NCBI GenBank assembly: GCA_031771865.1
Contig: JASISA010000036.1
Coordinates: 620,001-684,000, forward strand
DNA: 64,000 nt
From: Nothophaeocryptopus gaeumannii
Lineage: Eukaryota; Ascomycota; Dothideomycetes; Mycosphaerellales; Mycosphaerellaceae
Reading direction: 5' to 3'
The notes under the pieces are model-generated. The model did no database searches. It was not told the DNA's origin and was given only the letters and a program-made list of their open reading frames with translations. Positions 31,778 through 41,920 of this stretch are shown here, in pieces. Position 1 is the stretch's first letter; each line of letters begins with the position of its first letter. The position numbers and the translations under genes were made by a program.

Positions 31778-31980
31778 CGCGTCGAGCTTCTTCAGTAGCT
31801 GTGGTTAGGATGATGTTGCTGAGAGGATGTGCAAATGCGAAGAGACATAATCAGAGGAGATATCTATGAGACAATGATGGCACACCAGCAAAGTGAAGTG
31901 AGATGAAGCACCAAGTGAACTTGAAAAGCGCCCGCATTTCCTGGCGGGCGTGACACTCGCATATTTCGTAATCTACACAT

Positions 31981-32618
31981 CTATTGGCCTGGAAGAGTAT
32001 GTTAGCTATTATCCCATCCCATGTATTGACCGACTTACCAAAGATACTGTGCGCATAAATCTGTTTCGGCCGGAGGTGCACAGGAGTCTCATTCTCTGGT
32101 GCCCCTGGAATCTTCTTCTCCAACTTCCTGTACCACAAATCAGTGACCCCATCCGAGAGCCTGGTTTAAACGTCTCCTCCACTTACAGATTATCAAACAC
32201 ACACTTGTTCAACCCCCGCTCCGCCGCCCGACACTGCCACATCTGCTGGTTGTTGTTGTCCAGACATTGCCAGTGTTTCCGGAATTCCTCCAAACAGCTC
32301 TTGTTAATGTCCTCCAACACGCTCGCAGCGCATCGTGTGACCTTGCGACCCTCCTTCAAACACTCTGTCTCGCCCTTGCCATTCGCCTCGGTCTTGCACT
32401 TCATATAGTCGTCATTGAATGGCTGGCATCGCGCTCCAATGAAGAAGCTGGCGGAGAGGAGAGGAGCGGAGGAGGCACCGATTTCCTGGACTTTCGGGAT
32501 GGAGTCGGGGAGGGGAGTGGTGTCGATGAGGACTTGCTGGTTGAAGCTGGAGGTCTCTGTTAGCGCGTTTTGAGCCTATGGAGGTATAGTTATCCTACCG
32601 TGGCTGTCTGGCCGACAT
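31981..32618 (-). CDS. NADH:ubiquinone oxidoreductase subunit NDUFA8 (20.8 kDa type)
   Basis: Four exons: 32618-32599 (20 nt), 32546-32187, 32127-32039 and 31988-31981 (8 nt, encoding only Gln and the stop). Introns have donors GTAGGA, GTAAGT and GTAAGT, two with clear CTAAC branch points. The 158-residue product begins MSARQPRFNQQVLIDTTPLP. Cysteines in CX9C spacing (CQPFNDDYMKC, CLEEFRKHWQC, CRAAERGLNKC) mark the CHCH/NDUFA8 family, and HLRPKQIYAHSIFG is the conserved C-terminal block. The protein is an intermembrane-space accessory subunit of complex I. Length is slightly below the usual about 180, so a different last exon cannot be excluded. The gene is head-to-head with the nucleoporin gene. 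Confidence 0.9.
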
Positions 32619-32977
32619 GGTGGCAGTGGTCGGTCGTCAATGGTTGTCGGCGGCGGACTGCAATGCCTCGACATCGAGCTTGAGGTTGGACGGGGCAGGC
32701 GCGGTAAGAGACAGCGGGAGTTGCCGATTGGCTGTCGCGCAGCTGCTGGAACGACACGTCCGAGCTTCGCGCTTTCTTGAGACTTGGAGAGACAAGACAA
32801 GCAGGAGGAAATCAACACCTCGCTATCTTTCTTCTTGTGAGAGTGGGGAGCCTCCATTCATCACTCCTTCTCAGTCACTCGCTTCTCGACATCGTTCCCG
32901 ATTCGCGCCTTCCACCCGCTTCTCGCACACTCTGTGCCTCCGCATAAACAGAGCCGCATCGAGTCGCGACATCAACA
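32619..32977. promoter_or_regulatory. Divergent promoter, NDUFA8 / Nup57
   Basis: 359 bases between two head-to-head start codons. The Nup57 side has a pyrimidine-rich, CATCAACA-type leader typical of filamentous fungi. No obvious TATA box. Confidence 0.5.
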
Positions 32978-34564
32978 ATGAGCAGCCTCTTCGGCGGCGG
33001 CGCCAACACCGCAAGCAACACCGGAGGAGGATCAGGACTGTTCGGTTCGAGCACAAACAATCAGCCCAGCGGTGGTGGTAGTGGGCTGTTCGGCTCAAGC
33101 ACAAATAATGCTCAAAGCAACACCGGCTCAGGACTCTTTGGCTCGAATGCGAACACAAATGCCGGCAGCAATACGGGTGGAGCAGGTCTTTTCGGATCGA
33201 ACACAAACACGAATACCAACACCAACACAGGAGGGGGAATGTTTGGATCGAATGCAAACGGGAGCAGCAACACTGGAAGCAGTGGACTCTTTGCGTCAAA
33301 CACAGCCCAAAACCAGCAGCAGCAGAGTGGAGGAGGAAGTCTGTCTGGATCCGGCACGAACAACCAGCAACAACAACAACAACAGCAGCAGCAGCAAAGC
33401 GGTGGAGGTAGCCTTTTCGGATCAAACACCAACACGAATCAGAACCAGAACTCGCTCTTTGGCGGGGCAAATAACAACAACGCCACAGGTCCGACGTCTA
33501 TCTTTGGCGGTCCGACTGGAAACACCTCATCTGTCTTTGGAGCTGCTCAAAGCCAACAGCAACCGACCCAGCAACAGCAGCAACAAGGTGCCAACCTCGC
33601 AGCATCAATGTTCAAACCGCAGACGGTCACTGTTGGCAACCTGGGCCACACGATGACCCACGCTCAATTACAGCGATTGCAATTCAGCGGCGCATCTACC
33701 GTTCCAAATGAGAAGAGGATCTCACAGCAGATCGAGACCGTGGCGAAAAAGTGGCTTCCAGATCTTCGAGAGGAACCCAATAGCCATACCAACCCGAGAC
33801 GTACCACCATCCTGCAACAGTACTTGTACAATGCTGTGCCTAAGGAATACGCGCCGTTTTTCTACCCTGAACCTACTCGAGGCGAGGACGAGAAAGGTTG
33901 GGAAGAAGCTCTCAGCCAGAAGCCACCACTTCCGAAGATTGACGGAAAAGAAGTTGAGACACTAGCTTACGTCCCAATCCTCGTTGTGGGTTTCAAAGCC
34001 CTCGGTGAGCGTGTCGAGACCCAGGCCAAAATCATCAACGAAATGCGAACCCGCCTCCACGAAATGAACAACTCCCTCAGCGCAGTCATGGACGCCCACC
34101 AACAACGCATCACAGTCAAGATCGCAGCTGCGAAGCGGCAACATCAAGTCCTCTCACAGCGATGTCTCCGTCTCGCCGTCAAAGTCCAAGTCCTCCGAAA
34201 CAGAGGCTACGCTCTCGACGCACAAGAAGAAGGACTCCGTAAAACGCTCATGAACCTTGAGAAGCAAGTCACAGATCCTGGCTTCGTCGGCCGAGAGGAC
34301 GAGATTTGGGCACGAATGGTGGCGCTTCGGGAACGCGCGAGATGGCTGGAAGAAGAAGGGAAGCGAGTTGCAGGGCAAGTCAATGACCAGAACCGACGGG
34401 CTGCTGCTGGGGCTGCTGCGACCGGAGGAGTGCCTGAGGAGGTATTGGCGAAGACGAGAAAGATCTTGAAGGATTATGATGGGCAGTTGCAGCATTTGAA
34501 TAAGGAGTTGGAGGAAGTCAAGAAGGAGTATGCTGATTGGGAGGCTACGCAGAGGAGGCGGTAA
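32978..34564 (+). CDS. NUP57: FG-nucleoporin Nup57/Nup54
   Basis: Single exon, 528 residues. Residues 1-200 form an Asn/Gly/Ser/Gln-rich repeat domain with at least nine GLFG-like or FG units (LFGSS, LFGSN, MFGSN, IFGG, VFG) and an 11-residue Gln run. Residues 205-528 contain the conserved Nup54 alpha/coiled-coil region, with LAYVPILVVGFKALGERV and HQVLSQRCLRLAVKVQVLRNRGYAL. Family knowledge: Nup57 joins Nsp1 and Nup49 in the central transport channel trimer of the nuclear pore, whose FG domains form the permeability barrier. The Gln/Asn-rich FG domain is prion-like in composition, as usual for this group. Confidence 0.95.
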   Translation: MSSLFGGGANTASNTGGGSGLFGSSTNNQPSGGGSGLFGSSTNNAQSNTGSGLFGSNANTNAGSNTGGAGLFGSNTNTNTNTNTGGGMFGSNANGSSNTGSSGLFASNTAQNQQQQSGGGSLSGSGTNNQQQQQQQQQQQSGGGSLFGSNTNTNQNQNSLFGGANNNNATGPTSIFGGPTGNTSSVFGAAQSQQQPTQQQQQQGANLAASMFKPQTVTVGNLGHTMTHAQLQRLQFSGASTVPNEKRISQQIETVAKKWLPDLREEPNSHTNPRRTTILQQYLYNAVPKEYAPFFYPEPTRGEDEKGWEEALSQKPPLPKIDGKEVETLAYVPILVVGFKALGERVETQAKIINEMRTRLHEMNNSLSAVMDAHQQRITVKIAAAKRQHQVLSQRCLRLAVKVQVLRNRGYALDAQEEGLRKTLMNLEKQVTDPGFVGREDEIWARMVALRERARWLEEEGKRVAGQVNDQNRRAAAGAAATGGVPEEVLAKTRKILKDYDGQLQHLNKELEEVKKEYADWEATQRRR

Positions 34565-34945
34565 TCGAATCTCTGTGCATGGGTGCTAGATGATGTGTGA
34601 CTTGCACCTAGGAGCGGTTTCCACTGAGCTCAGTTGTGTTGTATTGTGAAGCGAGGTGTCACGGTTCTTCAAAGGGTTTTCAAAATTGCACAGGGCATGG
34701 CGCTGCATAGTTGGATTCCGCGCAGCATAGCGGTGACCAAATGAATGTCAATCGAAGCCAGAATGTTTGCGAATCAGCTTCCGAGTATTTCTCATCATCA
34801 TTATCAATACCTCGTAGGAGTTCCGTCGTTCTATGGTAAGTATCCCGAAGACATCCTCTGCCCTGCTCTTCCTTTCCCTACCCTGCGTTGATTACCCTGC
34901 GACACATATCTCCGCCTGCTTGCAACACATAATAATCAAACCCTG
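34565..34945. other. Intergenic region, convergent 3' ends
   Basis: 381 bases between the Nup57 stop and the last codon of the RBR reading frame. No gene is supported; it should hold two 3'UTRs. Confidence 0.4.
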
Positions 34946-36910
34946 TCATCTTATGACAAAATGCTCATCCTCATCTCCAAGCTCGTCGCTATCCCACGCA
35001 TCTTCCTGATCGTTCCTAGCCATCTCAAGAAAACGCTGCAACTCCTCTTGTTGTCTATCGTCGAGATCGTGACGGCCATCGCCCATGCGTACGGCAGGCG
35101 GCGCACGTCCTCTCCCTCTGCCTGCGCCGCGTCCCCTGCCGCCGCCTCGCTGTCGCTCGTGATTCCTCACGGCTTGTGCGGCGGCGTTCGCTCGAGGATT
35201 GGCAGGGAAAGGGTTGGCGGCTCGTTGTCTTCTCCCGCCGCGGCCGCCGCGCTGTGGAGGAAGAGCAGCCTGGTCTCTGATTAGGTTGAAAACTTGATCC
35301 TCGTCATTATCGTTCAGGTCGACTTATTGCATCTCGATGATGATCGGAATATCTCGCTCGTCAGGTTGAATGGCGGCAGGCTGTCGTGCTCCCTGCTCGT
35401 CTTCCTCCGCCTGTGCCCGTGCGGCGGCTTCTTCAGCTTCGGCCTCGTCGGCTTGTCTCGCCACATCGATAGCCATCTGCTCCCAACCTCTTCCACCCGC
35501 AAAACCTTGCCCATCCTCTGGCCCTTGCCCCTCGTCGCCTTCTTCCAGCTCCCAGAGTCGTTGATAGCAAGGCGTACCAGGCTTGTTGAAATGTTGGTAC
35601 GGATTTGCCGCATCTAGCCAGGAACCACACAGATAGCAGAAGTGTGTCCGACATTGAAAGCAGTTCATGTGGTTGCAGCCCATTGTTTTCTGCACCGGCG
35701 CGTTACAGTACGCGCATGGTGAAGTATGCTTGCGAATGTAGTCGTAGCTCGCCTTCTCCTCTGCGCTAAGCTCATTCGGGTCGCGAGGATAGCAGCGCGC
35801 GAAAGGACCGTGCCAGCCCATGTAGCAGACTTTGCAGAACGCAAGTTCGCATTTCTCGCAAATAGCTAGCCTGTCGGAAGGATCTGGAGGAATGTTACCC
35901 GCTTCAGGCTTTCCACTGACAGCTGGCGGGCCTTTCTCATTCTCTGTTTCGCTCTCCTCGTCCGAAGAAGGCTCGTTAGAGACGAAGATCGACAGATCGG
36001 CCGGAATAGGGGGGTACAGTTTCGATCTCGCAGGTCCTTGACACCATGTTCTCGGGCAGTAGACTGTGGTCTTATCGGTCTCCAGCTTCTTTTTTCGCTT
36101 CATCTCAAGATATCTCCGCACCATGCTCTCCTCAATGCCCATTGCGAAGAGCTCGCGTGGGTGTATCGTTCGCTCTACTTTTCGCTTCTTCTTTTTCTCC
36201 TTGCTACAGCTTGGATCGAGACATCGTACACCAGCGACATCGCCTTCCGTAATGGCGTTATTGTAGAAGTCCTGGAGGCACTGCTTGCAGAAGACGTGTC
36301 CACAGCGAGCCATCTTGTAGCAAGCCGAACCCTTCTTTGGCTCAAGGCACACCCCACAATCATATGTGCCCTGTTCGAAGGTCTTCTGATTCGTTTGGAA
36401 ATCGAAAGATACGAGGCCAGGCTCATATGAATTGGCAAGCACAAGACATCCTTCCGAGCTCTGGCTGAGATCGAAGCCACGCTCGGCAGACTGCTGCAGG
36501 AAATCGATGTATGCGAAGAGTATCTGACACCTACCGTAGTCTTCCCAGAGCTTGGACGCTTCTCCCTCCAGCTCCTGAATCTTCTCTTTCGGGAGCCAGT
36601 CTGATTCCGCTGACAGACGGACGTCAGGTGAGGCGTTCTCGGGATATTCTTTTGGCAGGGTCACCCGTAGAGTGAGCGGCGGAAGATGCGACAGTTCGAC
36701 ATCGCGTTCAACGTAAGACTTCGCAGCCGTGGCATAATCCGTACGCGGACCAGAATTGGCGGACGGTATAAATCGAATGAGCAGCGGATTCGCAGGTGCT
36801 ACTGGCAGCTCGAGAGTCGCAGCGAATGGATGTTTGGCATCGAGAACGAGTTCGGGAAAGATGGCTGTCAGCGCTCCCAACTCTTCTTCGCGTTCATCCT
36901 CAGTCGCCAT
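34946..36910 (-). CDS. RBR E3 ubiquitin ligase, RNF14/Itt1 type, with in-frame TAA
   Basis: From the ATG at 36910 (MATEDEREEELGALTAIFPE) the frame runs 528 residues to a TAA at 35326-35324, then stays open in the same frame for another 125 codons to 34946. Order: RWD domain (about 1-150), RING1 starting CGVCLEPKKGSACYKMARC (about 200), IBR with CEKCELAFCKVCYMGW, and RING2 starting CAYCNAPVQKTMGCNHMNC with the catalytic Cys in KTMGCNHM. The post-stop stretch continues sensibly: acidic VDLNDNDEDQVFNLIRDQ, an RGG/GRGRGAGRGRG box and a conserved-looking WDSDEL end. RBR ligases form a thioester with ubiquitin through RING2; RNF14/Itt1 acts on translation factors and stalled ribosomes. All catalytic parts precede the TAA, so the short form should still be active. 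No intron donor is available to remove the stop. Confidence 0.88.
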
Positions 36911-37342
36911 CACCGGTGCGTGGCGACCTTGTAGGCAGAACTGAGCGTATTGATAACAGCAGGTCGCACTTGGTCGTGGACCTGAAAGCCGGTGCTATGA
37001 GGGAAGCATCTGAGGTGAATATTCCTGCGATGTCCAGGCAGGTGTGCATGAATCAGGAATAATTCAGCAGTAGAAGTTCAGTCACTTCGTGGTGGCGATA
37101 TTCATCTAATCGTTCGTTCATCCGCAGCACCAAGAGCGATGACCAGTCGGCGTTCCACCAACCACACACTCAACGGACCGACCCGCGAAAAAGGATCCGA
37201 GCTCCTCCTGCCAGGTCCACGGGCTCGGGTCCGTCGTTCCTGCTGCGCGACCTGTGCTCTCCGCGGAGGATTCACATGCACACCTTGGACTTCACTTACA
37301 ACCATTTTGCTCTTTCCCTACTCTCACTAAGGGACTCCGACG
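36911..37342. promoter_or_regulatory. Divergent promoter, RBR ligase / Cwh8
   Basis: 432 bases between two head-to-head starts. The Cwh8 side carries a pyrimidine-rich leader (CTCTTTCCCTACTCTCAC). No gene is supported. Confidence 0.45.
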
Positions 37343-38115
37343 ATGGACCACCCATCCCTCACATCCCTCTCCCTAACCCATGTCCGCTACGACCCCAACG
37401 ACATATTCTCCTGGATCTCCGCCCATCTCGCTCTCGTCCCACAAGCCCTCGTAATCTCCTACGTCTCGCTAATATGGGCAACCCGCGAGATCGAAATCCT
37501 GCTCATGTTTGCGGGACAGATGGCTTGTGAGGGTTTGAATTTTATCCTCAAGAGGTTGATGAAAGAGGCGCGGCCGACAGGTAGGTCCTCAATACCGCAC
37601 AACGTGAATGTACATTTGTTAGGGGCATGTGTTGATAGTCTTTCAAAGATTACATCGGTTCCGGCTACGGCATGCCCTCCTCGCACGCCCAATACGCCTC
37701 TTTCTTCTCCCTCTACCTCACCCTCTTCCTGCTCTTCCGGCACGACCCAGCCAACCACCCTCATGCCTCGTCAACCCACCTGCCCACACCTTACTGGCAA
37801 CGTCTCGCGCTCGCAGTTCTCTCGATATTCTCTGCAGCAGCAGTCGCGCAGAGTAGGATATACTTGAACTATCACACCCCAAGACAGGTCTATGTGGGTT
37901 GTGCTGCGGGGGCAATATGCGCGGCTGGCTGGTTTGTTGTTACGAGTGTTGCGAGAAGGATGGGGTTGGTGGGATGGTTGTTGGAGTTGCCGCCTATGAG
38001 GTGGATACGAATGAGAGACTTGGTTTGTAGGGAGAGTTTGGAGGATGCGGGTTGGGAGAGGTATCAGCGGGCTTTGAAGAGAAGTGTGGAGATGGATGGG
38101 AAAAAGGGAAGATGA
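37343..38115 (+). CDS. CWH8: Dolichyl-diphosphate phosphatase (DOLPP1 type)
   Basis: Two exons, 37343-37580 and 37649-38115, 68-nt intron (GTAGGT...CAAAG), 234 residues. The PAP2 phosphatase signature is complete across the intron: KRLMKEARPT (KX6RP), then GYGMPSSHAQ with the catalytic-site His, then SRIYLNYHTPRQV (SRX5H). Several hydrophobic helices mark an integral ER membrane protein. Family knowledge: Cwh8/Cax4 removes a phosphate from dolichyl diphosphate on the lumenal side so the carrier can be recycled for N-glycosylation. The intron splits the RP-T/DYIGSG junction cleanly in phase 1. Confidence 0.92.
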
Positions 38116-38287
38116 GATGAGCCCATCACACATACATCAAAGAAGAAATCCTGTTTGGAATTTCTCAGATTCTCATTGCTGTGGGTATATGTCTTTCTTC
38201 ATTCTATGCCATTGTGGTGCCTTTTTGCATGCTGTACTGCCAGAACGCCTGCGCACCATGCTAACCCCTCAAATATTCTCTCCGACC

Positions 38288-39961
38288 TTACGAACTGGTC
38301 TCGGTGTTTCTGCTCAAGTGCCCAATAACATGCTCATGATGCTTCCCGAGCTCTTCCTCAGGTCTTCCTCCAGGAAGGTCGGCTGTTGAAACGTGTCCCT
38401 TCCCAACTTCCTCCGTACTCGTCGCAGGCACATCCGTCGCACCATCCTTCTGCGAAAACAGGACCTGGGATCGAACTGCTTCTTTGGCCCTGGCCAATTT
38501 TGAGCCCGAGTCGGAGGAGAGATCCTTTCCATCTGGCCCTGAGGCCTTGACAGTGTCCAGCTCATCTTTGACCTCCTCTTTATCGCTATCGTTGCGGTTG
38601 GAGCGTACGCTGCTAGCACGACTGACATCCGCACTGTCGGAATTAGCTTCACGAAGTCCAAGTTTCTTCTCGAAATCTTCGCTTTTCTCATCTGTTACGC
38701 CTCTCCAGTCAGCAGGCCTCGTTTGCGGAATGTCATCCGTAGACTGTGTCGGCTCTGTGACTTTCAACTCCGGCTTGTTGTCGAGTTTGACGGCTTTCCA
38801 GACGACTTGCATCTTATCGAAACATTTCGTTCCCTTTCGACTGCTTCCCTTGATGCCATCCATGGCGTCGAAATCGATGGTGTACACGCCGCTGTCATCT
38901 GGTTTGCCATCTTGTTCTGGCCCGTTGCCTTCGAAGTAGGTGTTAAACCAGACATGCGCGACGGATGTCACCATTGTGAAGCCGCCGTATTTGGATTTGT
39001 TGCGGCGTTCGATGTCGATGTTCACGTCGGAGGAGGGGACTACGACGGGTTTGGACGGTGTGAAAATCACGTCGCCTTCTCCCAGCCCTTCGCTTGTGTC
39101 GGTGGGTGTGCGTTCGCTGGCCTTTTCTTGGGCCTTTTCAGCCTCCTTGAGTTGTTTGCCTGCGTCCGGTGTCTTTTCCGCTTTCTTCTTGCCCATCATC
39201 TCCATTGCAACGTCTGCGAAGCCAGTGTCTTTGGGAATATCTCCTCGCACGAGCTTGCGCTCCTCCTTGTGGAATGTATGGAACGTTTTAATGACTTTGC
39301 CTTCATCGATGTAGCCTTCTACTGCGATTTTGACGCCATCTCGGAGACCCCAAACATGCACTTCGACTATTTCAACAGGTCGGTCAATGTAAGGCTTCTT
39401 TCCGGTCTTCGTCCAGCGATCGACGTAGCTGATCGTTCTCAGCTGACTGGGTATGCTGATGCCAGTGCCAAAGCCGGGCCGCATTCTTCTTTCTGTGAAA
39501 CGTTTCATGGCCTCCTCGGGTGACCATCCCTCTTCGCTGATCAAGTAGCTGCAACTTATTGTCCCACTCCGTCCTTTGCCGGCCTTGCAGTGGACCACTG
39601 CCACTCTTCCCGTCGCATCTTCATCCTTCAGCCATTTCCTCATGCTCCCCATGATCAACGGAACCAATGCAAAAGGTGGCGGATGGTGGTCCGGCCATGG
39701 GTAATGCCATACCCTTCCATATACTTCCTCGTCTGGGTATCCTGTCCCTTCTGCACGAAATTCCCATATAGCCCAATTGTCCTTGTGTTTCGAATCGAGA
39801 AACTTGACCAAGTCTTTCAATGGGTTTCGATATGCGACTTGTGGGTATGTTCCGCTTGGACCAGATGTAGCGATGATGTTGTCGGCAACATAGCACAAGT
39901 CCAACCCGGCTTCGGGATGTCGTGAACGCGGCGAGGCGACGATTTGGCGAAGAAGATCCAT
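38288..39961 (-). CDS. PTEN-like phosphoinositide 3-phosphatase
   Basis: 557 residues from ATG 39961 (MDLLRQIVASPRSRHPEAGL); an in-frame ATG at 39988 adds nine residues. The catalytic P-loop HCKAGKGRSG (residues 124-133) is the PTEN sequence with Ser in place of the usual Thr at the end, and the WPDHHPPP loop lies at about 89-96. A C2-like beta region follows (EVHVWGLRDGVKIAV and VWFNTYFEGNG). Residues after about 380 are Ser/Asp/Lys-rich and probably disordered, with many acidic Ser sites suited to CK2-type phosphorylation as in the PTEN tail. It should dephosphorylate PIP3/PI(3,4)P2 at the plasma membrane; in fungi it affects development and stress responses. Confidence 0.9.
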   Translation of the reverse strand: MDLLRQIVASPRSRHPEAGLDLCYVADNIIATSGPSGTYPQVAYRNPLKDLVKFLDSKHKDNWAIWEFRAEGTGYPDEEVYGRVWHYPWPDHHPPPFALVPLIMGSMRKWLKDEDATGRVAVVHCKAGKGRSGTISCSYLISEEGWSPEEAMKRFTERRMRPGFGTGISIPSQLRTISYVDRWTKTGKKPYIDRPVEIVEVHVWGLRDGVKIAVEGYIDEGKVIKTFHTFHKEERKLVRGDIPKDTGFADVAMEMMGKKKAEKTPDAGKQLKEAEKAQEKASERTPTDTSEGLGEGDVIFTPSKPVVVPSSDVNIDIERRNKSKYGGFTMVTSVAHVWFNTYFEGNGPEQDGKPDDSGVYTIDFDAMDGIKGSSRKGTKCFDKMQVVWKAVKLDNKPELKVTEPTQSTDDIPQTRPADWRGVTDEKSEDFEKKLGLREANSDSADVSRASSVRSNRNDSDKEEVKDELDTVKASGPDGKDLSSDSGSKLARAKEAVRSQVLFSQKDGATDVPATSTEEVGKGHVSTADLPGGRPEEELGKHHEHVIGHLSRNTETSS

Positions 39962-40331
39962 GGCGATATTTGCAGGCACTTGGAACATTCAAGAAATATA
40001 TGAAAATAGGGTTCAGCAGTCTCTTGGGGTCTTCATATCGAATTCATGTCATTGAAATTCAGGTAGCATTGAGGCGAAGCTTTGTGGCAGTGTGTTCTTT
40101 TGGGAGTGATGTTCAGGAACAATCGTTCATCATCTCATCATCTGCACTGTCGTATCGAAATCCAGAATCCATGTCGAGTGACGTCGCGTCCTGGCGCGCT
40201 GCACACCAGTTCGGGCAGGCGGTGAATGCCGAGTCGCGACTTGTTCTTTCTGGGAAGCGGGAGCCTCACTTCGACTTCAATACGAACATGAAGCGCAGGA
40301 AACACCGAGAAACTCTCCTCTACCCGCCGAT
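39962..40331. promoter_or_regulatory. Divergent promoter, PTEN / Bos1
   Basis: 370 bases between two head-to-head starts. A TGACGTCG half-palindrome occurs at about 40178-40185. No gene is supported. Confidence 0.4.
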
Positions 40332-41170
40332 ATGGTATGTTACACGCACTCGGAACAACACTTGTATGCTGAAATGGAATACAGAGCGCCCTATACAACT
40401 CCGCCCTGCGACAGTCCAAATCGATTCGCGCCGACCTCGATGCACTTGCTGGCAATGCTGCTCAAAATCCGGCAGCCTTGCAAGGCCAGATCACTACCTC
40501 CCTCACCTCTTTCTCGAGAACCTTAGACGACTACCAGCGTTCTGTAGATGATGAGCTTGTACCGGACAAGGCAGAGAAGGGCCGCGAGAGAATAGGCAGC
40601 TTCCGGACAGAACTTCTCGACTTCAAATCCCGATTCGCAGAGCTCAAGCATGAGCGAGAACAGCAGCAACATGCACAGAATAGAAATGAGCTCCTTGGCA
40701 GGAGGCCGCATGCTAGTCATACACCGGAGAACCCCTATGCGGACGCGAATGTCGCCAAGACCAGCAGCATGGGCGAGAACGCGAATCCCTTGTTCAGGAC
40801 GAGCAATCCGAATTTCGCGCCAGGTCAACAAGGGAACAGCTACAGCACATACCAGTCACCATATGGTCTGGGCGAAGATCAAGCACGAGAAAGCCATGCA
40901 CTGCGAGAAAACAGCTTCTTTAGTTCATCGAATGCAACCCTGGACGAATACCTTGAGCGAGGCAGAGATGTGCTGTCCAATCTGGGTGATCAGAGAGAGA
41001 TGCTGAAAGGCACTCAAAGAAAGCTTTACAATATTGGCAACACGCTTGGCATATCTGGCGACACCATCAGGATGGTGGAGCGGAGAGCGAAGCAGGACAA
41101 GTTCATCTTCTGGGGAGGTCTTGCTGTCTTCATTATCTTTGTCTACTTCGTACTGAGGTGGCTGAAATGA
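40332..41170 (+). CDS. BOS1: Bos1 ER-Golgi Qb-SNARE (membrin)
   Basis: The long exon 40385-41170 encodes 262 residues less the initiator Met. It reads SALYNSALRQSKSIRADLDA at the N-terminus, ELLGRRPHASHTPENPYADA in the linker, a SNARE helix ending LKGTQRKLYNIGNTLGIS, and a C-terminal membrane anchor (FIFWGGLAVFIIFVYFVLRW). No ATG opens that frame upstream. The likely start is the ATG at 40332-40334 followed at once by a 50-nt intron (GTATGT...ACAG, 40335-40384), so exon 1 would be the start codon alone. Bos1 is the Qb SNARE for COPII vesicle fusion with the Golgi. The SNARE assignment is firm; the first exon is less sure. Confidence 0.88.
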
Positions 41171-41920
41171 GACAGGATGATTTTCTCCCGGCACACCTTC
41201 GACACTGGATTTAGCGTGGCGTTTAGGAGTCTCTTGCAGGCAAAGCAGTACTGCATTGAAATGATATTGACGAGTTTGATTACCAGGCCTCATTCCACAC
41301 TCTCTTCTATGAGCACTAAAACATGCGGTCACGCAAGCAAACCATCAAGCATATGCGTTTTAATATCCTGCCAATGGGTATGGACCCCTACCGCGAATGC
41401 GACATCGATCTGCTTGTTATTCATCTGGTCTGGTACAAAACATCGGGAACCGGGTTTATTCAAAGCATACACAAACCGCAAAGTACCTCGATGCGCCTGT
41501 ATCGATATGAATTCGACCACGCCATGTACGATCTCCTGCTTGGCCGTTGAGAAAATTGCCCACTGTCAGAATATCGCGGGACATGCATCACCAGCCAGGT
41601 AACTTTCTTCTGCATCCGGCGAGCTCGACGATAAGTATAGCACTTGGAACATTTCCCGATGTCACCTTTCAACTTCGTGTTCCGTTTTCCTGCTCTTGAT
41701 CAGAAGATACGAGATAGAAGATCACAGAAGTCGCTCACATGCAATCACATGCAAGAACGCCCAATGTCCACCTGCGCCGCGAGAGCTTCAGATGTCGACG
41801 CGCAACCTAGGTTAAACACGCAACTCCTTTTCTGTCACCCCTTTGCCTACAACATACCGACATCAACATAAGCAGCTACAATCGCAATCCATAACTACTA
41901 CCACGCCTACCACCGATATC
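41171..41920. other. Intergenic region, no supported gene
   Basis: 750 bases between Bos1 and the BTB gene. Short frames occur on both strands, none with domains or intron evidence. The last 100 bases are rich in CAAC/ACTAC, like a leader. Confidence 0.4.
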
